A stretch of 16,398 nt of DNA from Alkanophaga liquidiphilum (GTDB lineage Archaea > Halobacteriota > Syntropharchaeia > Alkanophagales > B39-G2): the NCBI GenBank assembly GCA_029259535.1, contig JAPHEF010000039.1, positions 1 to 16,398 on the forward strand, read 5' to 3'. The translations under genes and the position numbers were made by a program. The notes beneath the pieces are model-generated. The model did no database searches. It was not told where the DNA came from and saw only the letters and a list, made by a program, of their open reading frames with translations. Within the stretch, counting starts at the first letter, position 1. Each line of letters opens with the position of its first letter. This document shows, in pieces, positions 1 to 5,920 of this stretch.

Positions 1-2
1 CT

Positions 3-518
3 GCGTATGAGAAGATACAGAGCGAGACTGATGAGATACAAGATGGGGAGTGGAGCGTGACGCTCGACACGTCCGACGCCGAGCCGGGCATCTACACAGT
101 GCAAGTAGAAGACGAGGACGGCAACATCGACGAGGCGACGTTCGAACTGCTACCTTCTGCGTTTATTATCACTGTTTCAGCAGACGAGGACGTTTACACG
201 CTCGGCGAAGTCGTCAGGCTAAACACGCAACTTCAAAGCATCGGCGGTCCCTACTTTATAGACTTTGGCATCGACCTCAGCTACAAGGGCGAGCGTTGGA
301 CTTTTGCAGTGGTCGAGAACGTCTGGTATCCCGCCGACCGCACGTGGAGCGGCATGCTCCCGCTGAGAATTCCCAGAAGCCGCCTCGTGCCGCCCGGCGA
401 TTATCATATCTACATCTGGGTTAAGGACGCCAGCATCGGACAACTCCTCGGCGAGGGCTCTGACGTTGTCACAATCACGCACGGCAGGCTTAAGGAGAAG
501 ATAGACATTACGTTCTAA
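3..518 (+). CDS. C-terminal part of a surface-type beta-sandwich protein (partial)
   Basis: The reading frame is open from the left edge of the window to a TAA at 516-518, so the start lies outside. The visible 171 residues are rich in beta-strand patterns. A PGIYTVQVEDEDGN stretch resembles the last strands of Ig-like or MG2-like domains, and a second sandwich-like unit follows (GEVVRLNTQLQSIGG, then PPGDYHIYIWVKD). The composition is acidic and rich in Tyr and Val with few Lys, as in secreted archaeal repeat proteins. No membrane anchor or sorting signal is visible at the C-terminus, which ends KEKIDITF. A later in-frame start at 57 would cut through the first beta unit and is not preferred. 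The specific function is unknown; a cell-surface or extracellular role is inferred from fold-like patterns only. A T-rich stretch directly after the stop suggests this is the last gene of its transcript. Confidence 0.6.
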   Translation, partial: AYEKIQSETDEIQDGEWSVTLDTSDAEPGIYTVQVEDEDGNIDEATFELLPSAFIITVSADEDVYTLGEVVRLNTQLQSIGGPYFIDFGIDLSYKGERWTFAVVENVWYPADRTWSGMLPLRIPRSRLVPPGDYHIYIWVKDASIGQLLGEGSDVVTITHGRLKEKIDITF

Positions 519-545
519 CTTTTTCCTTTTTTCTTTCTTTTTAGC
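519..545 (+). terminator. T-rich archaeal-type terminator
   Basis: Immediately after the stop codon the coding strand carries several runs of T (T5, T6, T3, T5) broken by single or paired C. There is no preceding GC hairpin. Oligo-T tracts of this kind are the usual intrinsic termination signal for archaeal RNA polymerase. It would end the upstream gene before it runs into the convergent hicB-like gene. Confidence 0.55.
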
Positions 546-550
546 GTTGT

Positions 551-730
551 CTAATTTTGCGTTTGGTATTCCTTAGCCCATCTTGCGGCGTTTTCCAAGT
601 AGAAACGGACGGCGTCTTGCAAGTTCTTGAAAGACTCTTCGGGCGTCGCGCCGCAGCACGCCACGCCCAGCTCCACGCACTCCGTTACGTAAATCTCGCC
701 ACGCTTCTTGGTCACAGCTGTTAGCTTCAT
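551..730 (-). CDS. HicB-like antitoxin / UPF0150 family, solitary
   Basis: A 59-residue protein with the typical HicB N-terminal fold signature: an opening strand (MKLTAVTKKRGEIYVTEC), then ELGVACCGATPEESFKNL and a terminal helix with AVRFYLENAARWAKEY. This matches the pattern of small HicB-like/UPF0150 proteins (VxxCPELGVxSxGxTxEEAxxNLxEAVxxYLE). HicB proteins neutralise HicA, a small dsRBD-fold mRNA interferase. No HicA gene is visible next to it: upstream lies only the 53-bp intergenic space to polX, downstream the terminator of the surface-protein gene. It lacks the C-terminal DNA-binding domain of longer HicB proteins, so autoregulation is unlikely. The start ATG at 730 lies about 28 nt from the centre of a TATA-like element at 752-765, suggesting a leaderless mRNA. 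Two adjacent cysteines (CC at 25-26) are unusual. It may be an orphan antitoxin. Confidence 0.72.
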   Translation of the reverse strand: MKLTAVTKKRGEIYVTECVELGVACCGATPEESFKNLQDAVRFYLENAARWAKEYQTQN

Positions 731-751
731 GCGTTTTCTTTTACTCGTGCG

Positions 752-765
752 AATATTTTTATATT
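752..765. promoter_or_regulatory. Shared bidirectional TATA element for hicB-like and polX
   Basis: AATATTTTTATATT lies almost in the middle of the divergent space. It reads as a TATA-like box on both strands. Its centre is about 26 nt from the polX ATG at 784 and about 28 nt from the hicB-like ATG at 730, the usual archaeal TATA-to-start-site distance. Both genes would therefore be leaderless or nearly so. No second TATA candidate is visible in the 53-bp gap. Confidence 0.5.
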
Positions 766-783
766 GTGGGCGAGCGTGGGAGA

Positions 784-2508
784 ATGAAGACGAACATGGA
801 AATTGCCGTAATCTTCGACGAGATTGCCGACATCCTCGAGTTTAAAGGCGATAACCCCTTCAAAATAAAAGCATACAGGAGCGCCGCAAGGACGATAGGG
901 TCGCTGACGCAGGACTTGCAGCACGTCGCAAAGCGTGGCGAGCTTACGAAAATTCCGGGGATCGGGGCGGCGATTTCGAAGAAAATCGAGGAAATTATCC
1001 GCACTGGAAAACTGCGGCTGCACGAGGAGCTGAAGAAGAGCATTCCTGAAGGCTTACTGGAAATGCTTAAAATTCCGGGCTTGGGCGTTAAAACTGTTTC
1101 GAAAATCTACGAGCACTTCGGAATTTCAAGCGTTGAAGACTTGGAGCGGCTGGCGAAGGAGCGCAGACTTCGCAAGCTTCCGGGACTTGGTCCGAAGGCT
1201 GAAGAGCGCATTTTAAAAGGTATAGAGCAGTATAAAAGGCAGAAAGGCGTAATTCTCCTCTGGAGGGCGTTGCCACTCGCCGAAAGGTTGCTGGAGGAGC
1301 TGAAACAGGTAAGTGGCGTTCAGAAGGCGGCGGTGGCGGGCGACATCCGCAGAATGAAAGACATAGTGAGCGGAATTGACATCCTGGTGGCTGCTGACAA
1401 GCCTGAGGACCTTTTCAAGGCGTTTTCGAGGCTGGGCAGCGTGGAAAACTTAAATCTGGATGGAGAGGGGGGTGCTGCCTCCGCCGTCGTTGCGGGTGTG
1501 CCGGTTCGCCTCAAAATCGCCCCGTTGGAGTCATTCAGCGCCGCTCTCTTGACTCTTACAGGCTCGGAGGCGCACGTCAACAGTTTAAAAGCGCTTGCCT
1601 CCGCAGCGGGCATGAAACTCAACGAGCGTGGGCTTTTCAAGGTTGAAGGCGGCGTTGAGCGTCGTGTTCGTGGAAAAACCGAGGAAGAAATCTACGAGCG
1701 TTTGGGGCTTTGCTACGTCCCGCCCGAACTCCGGGAGGGTCGCAACGAAGTAAAAGCCGCCGCTGAGGGGAAGCTTCCGAGGCTTCTGGAGCTTTTAGAA
1801 GTTCGGGGCGACCTGCACGTGCATACGAGCTGGAGTGACGGCGCTAGAAGCATTGAGGATATGGCGCTCTCCGCCGTAGGTCTCGGTTACGAATATGTTG
1901 CGATTTGCGACCATTCCAAGAGCACTGCTGGCGGGCTTTCCGAAGAGGAACTCCGACGGCAAATTGCAGAGGTGGAGGAAGTGAACGAGCGTTTTGAGCG
2001 CCGAGGTTTGCATTTTAGGGTGCTCGCAGGCGTCGAGGTTGACATAAAGGAAGATGGTAAGCTCGTGCTCGGCGACGACGTTCTAAGTGAGCTTGACGTC
2101 GTCGTGGCAGCCGTTCATTCTAAATTCTCGCTCGACGCAAAAGCGATGACTCGGAGGATTGCGGCGGCGATGGAAAACGAGCACGTCTCGATAATCGCGC
2201 ACCTGACAGGACGCCTCCTTGGGAAGAGGGAGCCTTACGCCGTTGACATCGACGCCATAATGGAAAAAGCCCGTGAGACCGGGACGATTTTGGAGTTAAA
2301 TGCATATCCAAACCGCCTCGACCTGAACGACGAGCACTGTCGCCTCGCAAAGGAGTATGGTGTGAAAATTGCGATTTCCACCGATGCTCATGACGCTACG
2401 CAGCTGCAATTCATGGGCTTCGGCGTCGCCATTGCTCGTCGTGGCTGGCTCGAAGCTAAAGATGTCGTGAACACGCTCCCACTTAAAGAGCTTTTGAAGG
2501 TCATTTAA
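784..2508 (+). CDS. polX: PolX-family protein with HhH and PHP domains, polymerase site degenerate
   Basis: A 574-residue family X DNA polymerase-like protein. Order of domains: an N-terminal 8-kDa domain (ILEFKGDNPFKIKAYRSAAR), two helix-hairpin-helix units (KIPGIGAAISKKIEE and KIPGLGVKTVSKIYEHFG, then KLPGLGPKAEERI), a nucleotidyltransferase palm at about 180-290, and a C-terminal PHP phosphoesterase from about 340. PHP ligands are all visible: HVHTSWSDG (H345, H347), CDHS, GVEVDI, AAVHS, IIAHLTG, STDAH. The palm is odd: the usual GDxD pair reads SGID (G197 replaces the first Asp), the GS nucleotide motif reads GD, and the third catalytic Asp in VDLR is Arg242. Polymerase activity is therefore doubtful, while the PHP 3'-5' exonuclease/AP-endonuclease-like activity may persist. 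The start is set at ATG 784 from the TATA position; GTG 766 would add six residues, and ATG 796 is also possible. It stands alone, convergent with the pfkB operon. Confidence 0.85.
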   Translation: MKTNMEIAVIFDEIADILEFKGDNPFKIKAYRSAARTIGSLTQDLQHVAKRGELTKIPGIGAAISKKIEEIIRTGKLRLHEELKKSIPEGLLEMLKIPGLGVKTVSKIYEHFGISSVEDLERLAKERRLRKLPGLGPKAEERILKGIEQYKRQKGVILLWRALPLAERLLEELKQVSGVQKAAVAGDIRRMKDIVSGIDILVAADKPEDLFKAFSRLGSVENLNLDGEGGAASAVVAGVPVRLKIAPLESFSAALLTLTGSEAHVNSLKALASAAGMKLNERGLFKVEGGVERRVRGKTEEEIYERLGLCYVPPELREGRNEVKAAAEGKLPRLLELLEVRGDLHVHTSWSDGARSIEDMALSAVGLGYEYVAICDHSKSTAGGLSEEELRRQIAEVEEVNERFERRGLHFRVLAGVEVDIKEDGKLVLGDDVLSELDVVVAAVHSKFSLDAKAMTRRIAAAMENEHVSIIAHLTGRLLGKREPYAVDIDAIMEKARETGTILELNAYPNRLDLNDEHCRLAKEYGVKIAISTDAHDATQLQFMGFGVAIARRGWLEAKDVVNTLPLKELLKVI

Positions 2509-2588
2509 TGGCTCGGGCGAGGAAGGCTTTTTATACAGTCGCCCAGCACTCACGCTTGTCGTTTTCGCTGTCGGCACAGGCTATGCAC

Positions 2589-3536
2589 TCAACTTAAAAC
2601 CGCTTCTCCGAGTCGCAGCAGCGTTTTCACTTCTTCTAACGTTGGATAGTCCATCACCTTTTGGATGTGGGCGGCACCGCAGGCGTTCGCAAAGCGCAAA
2701 CACTCCTCGAGGCTCTTGCCCTTGAGAACTGCGAAAATAAAGCCGGCGTTGAAGGCGTCGCCGGCGCCGGTCGGGCGCCGCACTCCTACCCTAAAAGCCT
2801 CAACATGGACCTTCAAATCTTTTGAAAGCCATGCCGAGCCACGCTCGCCTAAATGCAGAATCACATTCTCGCAACCCCACTCTAAAAGCTTCCTCACACA
2901 CTCCTTAACGTCGGATAGTCCCGTCAGAGCTTTCAGCTCACGCTCGTTCACGAAGAGAAACGTCGTTTCCGGTAGCAAGCTTAAAACGGAATTGCGGGCG
3001 TCCTCTCCCCAGCCGAGGTATGCGCTCCAGCCTATATCAAGGGCGGTCGGCACGCCGCACTCTCGCCTCGCAAACTCCAGAATCTTCTTGTTTGCAGCGA
3101 AAAGCGAGGGCGTGTTCCAGTGCCCCGCCCGCATCACGAACTTCGCACGCTTCAAAACGTCGTAGTTAATGTTTTCAGGCTGGAAATCGAGGTTTGCGCC
3201 CCTGTAAGAGAGCATTGTGCGGCTGCCGTCCCTGAACGCGATGCTGACCGTTATTCCGGGAGTTTTGAAGCGCTCCGAAACGCTCGCAAGGCATTCGACG
3301 CCGTAACTTTCAAGGACGCTTAAGAGCAGCGTAGAAAGCTCGTCCCTCCCCACCTTGCATATCAACGCCGTTTTCAGCCCCAAGGAGGCGCACGCCGCCG
3401 CACAGTTTCCGGCTTGACCGCCAAGGCTCGTCAGAAACTCAACGCCGACTTGCGTATCCCTATCCGGGTAACTCTCAAGCGGTGACGTCATTATGTCATA
3501 AAAAACATCCCCAATGACCACAACGTCGTAGCTCAT
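2589..3536 (-). CDS. PfkB-family carbohydrate/nucleoside kinase
   Basis: A 315-residue ribokinase-fold kinase. The N-terminal strand VVVIGDVFYDI and the SLGGQAGNCAAACASLG motif (about 37-53) match PfkB signature 1. RRPTGAGDAFNAGF (253-266) is signature 2, with Asp260 as the expected catalytic base and the GAGD anion hole. VNERE (196-200) corresponds to the NxxE metal/phosphate motif. It phosphorylates a sugar or nucleoside hydroxyl with ATP in the cytosol; the substrate cannot be read from sequence. It is the last gene of the rps17e-dapA-aroE-pfkB run, 18 bp after aroE, with a small palindrome in the gap. The context with aroE and dapA does not point to a clear pathway. It ends convergently with polX, leaving an 80-bp space. 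Confidence 0.85.
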   Translation of the reverse strand: MSYDVVVIGDVFYDIMTSPLESYPDRDTQVGVEFLTSLGGQAGNCAAACASLGLKTALICKVGRDELSTLLLSVLESYGVECLASVSERFKTPGITVSIAFRDGSRTMLSYRGANLDFQPENINYDVLKRAKFVMRAGHWNTPSLFAANKKILEFARRECGVPTALDIGWSAYLGWGEDARNSVLSLLPETTFLFVNERELKALTGLSDVKECVRKLLEWGCENVILHLGERGSAWLSKDLKVHVEAFRVGVRRPTGAGDAFNAGFIFAVLKGKSLEECLRFANACGAAHIQKVMDYPTLEEVKTLLRLGEAVLS

Positions 3537-3537
3537 G

Positions 3538-3550
3538 ACCTTGACAAGGT
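3538..3550 (-). promoter_or_regulatory. Palindrome overlapping the pfkB ribosome-binding region
   Basis: Between the aroE stop and the pfkB ATG the strand reads ACCTTG-T-CAAGGT, a perfect 6-bp inverted repeat with a 1-nt centre. The AAGG half is the only Shine-Dalgarno-like sequence before the ATG at 3536. If the hairpin forms in the mRNA it would hide this site; as DNA it could be an operator. Role inferred only. Confidence 0.3.
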
Positions 3551-3554
3551 TATT

Positions 3555-4409
3555 TTACTTTTTCATTTTGCCGCCTAATCTCTCTCGGACCGCTTTTTCC
3601 ATAACGTCGATCGGCGGCGAGATTTTAGTCCATATTTTGAAGGCTTCGGCGCCCTGATACACAAGCATTTTCACACCATCAATCCTACGGCGGACACCTG
3701 CCTTTTTCGCCTCTTTTAAAAGCCTCGTCTCTACAGGATTATACACAACGTCAAAGACTACGAGATTTCCATGCATCAGGTCCGCGGTGACGAGAGTTTC
3801 CTCGACGTTCGGATACATTCCTACGGATGTCGCATTTATCAGGATGTCCGCATCTTCAATCCTCGTCGGGAGCTCTTCTAGCCCACCCCATTCAATTTCA
3901 GTGTCCCCCAGCGGGGGGCGGAGGCGCGCCGCCAACTCTCTTGCACGCTCAACCGTCCTATTAAGGATTACGAGGCTGGTGCCCTCGTCCCGCAGGTAGA
4001 AAGCGATGGCTTTTGCGGCGCCTCCCGCACCAAGCAGCAATACGTTCTTCTTGGCAAGGCTGCCGACGTTTTCTTTAAGAACCCGGACGGCAGCGATGCC
4101 GTCCGTGTTGAAAGCGTTCGGCTTGCCCTCCGTGGCCCCGAAATTAACAGTGTTTATCGCACCAATCCGTTTAGAAAGCTCGTCAGGTCTCACAAAATGC
4201 ATCGCCACTTCCTTTAACGGAACGGTGACATTGAGCCCGCCGAAGCCCAAGCTTTCGGCGCCTCGTATCGCATTGCCGACATTCTGCGGCGGCACTCGGA
4301 ACGCAAGATAGATAGCATCGAGTCCGAGCGCCTCGAAAGCGGCGTTGTGCATCACCGGCGAAAGACTATGCTCTATGGGGTCGCCTATAACTCCATAAAC
4401 CTTTTTCAT
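3555..4409 (-). CDS. aroE: Shikimate dehydrogenase (NADP+)
   Basis: A 284-residue protein of normal AroE length that reduces 3-dehydroshikimate to shikimate in aromatic amino acid synthesis. The substrate domain shows GVIGDPIEHSLSPVMHN with Ser15 and Ser17, GGLNVTVPLKE with the catalytic Lys66, INTVN (Asn87) and NTDG with Asp103. The cofactor domain has the glycine-rich loop GAGGAAKA (127-134) and NRT at 150-152, where the Arg suggests NADP preference. The conserved DILINATSVGM and YNPVETRLL stretches follow, then KMLVYQGAEAF near the C-terminus. It lies 22 bp after dapA; the gap contains a pyrimidine-rich run with T6 and no recognisable Shine-Dalgarno, so translation probably depends on coupling or there is partial termination between the two genes. 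Confidence 0.95.
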   Translation of the reverse strand: MKKVYGVIGDPIEHSLSPVMHNAAFEALGLDAIYLAFRVPPQNVGNAIRGAESLGFGGLNVTVPLKEVAMHFVRPDELSKRIGAINTVNFGATEGKPNAFNTDGIAAVRVLKENVGSLAKKNVLLLGAGGAAKAIAFYLRDEGTSLVILNRTVERARELAARLRPPLGDTEIEWGGLEELPTRIEDADILINATSVGMYPNVEETLVTADLMHGNLVVFDVVYNPVETRLLKEAKKAGVRRRIDGVKMLVYQGAEAFKIWTKISPPIDVMEKAVRERLGGKMKK

Positions 4410-4431
4410 GAGAGTAAAAAAGGAAATTGAA

Positions 4432-5313
4432 TCATTTCAGCAGCCCCAAATCTTTCAGGACCACTCTCAACTTCTTCACGTTTTCCTCGCTCAGCTCCGC
4501 AAGCGGGAGTCTCAACGTGCCATTCGCAAGCCCTAAAAGCTCTGCTGCCTTCTTCACAGGAATAGGGTTCGTCTCAAGGAACATAGCTTCGAACAGCGGC
4601 ATCAACCTGAAGTGCAGCTCTCTGGCACGCTCGACGTCGCCTTTCAGCATCGCTGCCACGAGCTCGTTCATCTCCTTTGGCACGATGTTCGCCGCTACTG
4701 AGATCACACCCCTGCCACCGAGCGCCATAATCGAGAATGTGAGGGCATCGTCGCCGGAAAGGACTACGAAGTCTCTGTCTCTTGTTGCTCGTATGATTTT
4801 TGCCACTTGACCGATATTGCCGCTTGCTTCTTTGATTCCGACGATGTTCGGGACGTCCGCAAGCTCAGCAACAACGTCAGGCGTCATGTTCAGCCCCGTC
4901 CTCGAAGGCACGTTGTATAGCACAAGCGGAAGTTCCGTAGCGTCGGCTACCGCCTTAAAATGCTCTATCAGCCCTCGCTTGTTCGGCTTGTTGTAATAGG
5001 GCGTGATTAGCAGTGCAGCGTCCGCCCCTACATCTTCGGCATATTTCGTCAGCTCTATAGCCTCTCTCGTGCTGTTCGAGCCCGTACCCGCGACGACAGG
5101 CACCTTGGAACAGTCCACGACAATGTCTATCACACGCTCGTGCTCCTCGTAAGATAACGTGGCGGACTCGCCGGTCGTGCCACATGGAACTATACCCGCG
5201 ACGCCGCCCTCGACGACGAAGTCCACGAGGCTCCGCAATCGCTCCTCGTCGAGCTTCCCACCCTTCGTAAACGGGGTTATCAAAGCTGGAAATACACCCT
5301 CAAGTTTCAACAC
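4432..5313 (-). CDS. dapA: 4-hydroxy-tetrahydrodipicolinate synthase
   Basis: A 293-residue TIM-barrel class I aldolase that condenses pyruvate with aspartate semialdehyde, the first committed step of the DAP/lysine pathway. Visible motifs: PCGTTGESATL (44-53) with the catalytic Thr pair 46-47, ITPYYNKPN with Tyr107, LYNVPSRTG (132-140) with the catalytic Tyr133 and Arg138, and GIKEASGN with the Schiff-base Lys161. GGRGVISVAANIVP is also typical. All active-site residues are present, which favours true DapA over the N-acetylneuraminate lyase or KDG aldolase members of the superfamily. The start is GTG at 5313; AGGGGGATG eight bases upstream is a good ribosome-binding site and follows the rps17e stop directly. 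The rps17e-dapA pairing is, as I recall it, a recurring neighbourhood in Euryarchaeota. Confidence 0.95.
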   Translation of the reverse strand: MLKLEGVFPALITPFTKGGKLDEERLRSLVDFVVEGGVAGIVPCGTTGESATLSYEEHERVIDIVVDCSKVPVVAGTGSNSTREAIELTKYAEDVGADAALLITPYYNKPNKRGLIEHFKAVADATELPLVLYNVPSRTGLNMTPDVVAELADVPNIVGIKEASGNIGQVAKIIRATRDRDFVVLSGDDALTFSIMALGGRGVISVAANIVPKEMNELVAAMLKGDVERARELHFRLMPLFEAMFLETNPIPVKKAAELLGLANGTLRLPLAELSEENVKKLRVVLKDLGLLK

Positions 5314-5325
5314 AACAACATCCCC

Positions 5326-5541
5326 CTAAATCATCTCCATTCCTCTTCTTACCTTGCGTGTTATGTAGCCAGCGACCCTGTTCCGCACCTCCTTACTCTC
5401 TATGTTCGTGTAGGCTTCCACGAGCTTCTTGTTCTCATTAAAATCGCCGCTGAAGCCATTTACTTCACGTAACAACTGCTCTGCTATGCTCTTTATGTAA
5501 GTCGGCTTGATTGCTCCTATGCTGACCACCCCATCGCACAT
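5326..5541 (-). CDS. rps17e: Ribosomal protein S17e (eS17)
   Basis: A 71-residue protein with the S17e signature: IKPTYIKSIAEQLL, then DFNENKKLVEAYTNIESKEVRNRVAGYITRKVRR. It is an archaeal/eukaryotic small-subunit protein with no bacterial counterpart, and is the clearest sign that this is archaeal DNA. The family usually begins with M-G-x-(I/V)-R/K-P, so the natural start could be closer to the IGAIKPTYIK stretch; GTG at codon 5 would give a 67-residue protein closer to the usual length. ATG at 5541 is kept as the only ATG. It is the first gene of the run leading into dapA (12-bp gap). A TTTAAA box at 5595-5604 lies upstream. Confidence 0.93.
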   Translation of the reverse strand: MCDGVVSIGAIKPTYIKSIAEQLLREVNGFSGDFNENKKLVEAYTNIESKEVRNRVAGYITRKVRRGMEMI

Positions 5542-5594
5542 TTATGCTCTTTCGCACGACGCACATACCGCAATCGCTACTATGCCTCTCCTTG

Positions 5595-5604
5595 TTTAAA
5601 AAAG
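5595..5604 (-). promoter_or_regulatory. TATA-like box, probable rps17e-dapA-aroE promoter
   Basis: On the minus strand CTTTTTTAAA lies about 59 nt before the rps17e ATG, so transcription would start near 5574 with a leader of roughly 30 nt. GGAGAGG follows in the leader. A second minus-strand candidate, CTTATAAAG at 5696-5704, would give a much longer leader. Confidence 0.35.
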
Positions 5605-5612
5605 TGTTGCTG

Positions 5613-5819
5613 CTAATTCCTCGTCTCCTGATGCAGGGAGGTAGCGGAAGTATTCATTTCCAACATGGGAAAATTAACATCAAGGCGGAGAGGAACTTTA
5701 TAAGATTTCCGACGGTATCCTCCCGAGGACGAGTCGACCCTGCCGAAAACGGAAGGTAGTCGACATAGACCGGCGTGAATCGCTTCCGTGTTCATGTCGC
5801 GGTGCTGACATCCTCTCAC
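5613..5819 (-). pseudogene. Possible degenerate tnpB 3' tail downstream of the IS
   Basis: An open frame of 68 codons (GTG start overlapping the tnpB stop) runs straight through the space between tnpB and rps17e. It contains CQHRDMNTEA, which recalls the HRD-type RuvC-III motif of TnpB, and ends LEMNTSATSLHQETRN, which has the feel of the low-complexity tails of archaeal OrfB proteins. A small CTCC...GGAG hairpin sits near its stop, as at tnpB ends. It may be the end of an older IS605-family gene next to which the present one inserted. The frame carries no Shine-Dalgarno and could be chance, since much of it is the non-coding right end of the IS. Confidence 0.25.
5696..5764 (+). ncRNA. Candidate TATA-driven structured small RNA
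   Basis: CTTTATAAG at 5696-5704 is a strong TATA-like box, readable on both strands. On the plus strand the predicted start near 5725 is followed at once by a hairpin, 5733-5764: GTCGAC pairs with GTCGAC, then CCT/AGG and CCG/CGG around an AAAA loop, with one mismatch and a TA bulge. A smaller TCCTC-CC-GAGGA inverted repeat precedes it at about 5718-5729. No known RNA family, box C/D or tRNA signature is recognised. A plus-strand transcript would run antisense into the tnpB 3' end. Confidence 0.22.
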
Positions 5820-5920
5820 GCTGAAGCGTGTGAGGTTCCTGCTTCTGCTGAGAGAAGCAGAGGGCGTGCCACCGCCCCGTTAATGACACCCGCAGACCGG
5901 GAGGTCTGAGCGTGTCCTAT
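5800..5920 (-). ncRNA. Predicted omega RNA (reRNA) scaffold at the tnpB 3' end
   Basis: Three consecutive hairpins occupy the last 100 bases of tnpB and its stop codon. They are 5885-5916 (GACAC/GTGTC outer stem, CAGACC/GGTCTG inner stem, GGGA tetraloop), 5839-5860 (CTGCTTC/GAAGCAG, 8-nt loop) and 5812-5835 (11-bp stem with one mismatch, 2-nt loop, containing the TGA). This is where IS605-family elements make the RNA that guides TnpB. The guide would be the bases just beyond the right end, near 5785-5800 on the minus strand; the exact boundary cannot be fixed by eye. Confidence 0.55.

Noticed and set aside
766..783. GTG start for polX six codons upstream
   Set aside because: The TATA element is only a few bases away, so the GTG would lie upstream of the expected transcription start.
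2296..2577. Minus-strand frame across the polX end and the gap to pfkB
   Set aside because: It is antisense to the conserved PHP region of polX and carries no domain signal.
5613..5759. Plus- and minus-strand frames between rps17e and tnpB as independent protein genes
   Set aside because: They have no ribosome-binding site and overlap hairpins of the IS end. Only the minus-strand frame is kept, as a doubtful relic.
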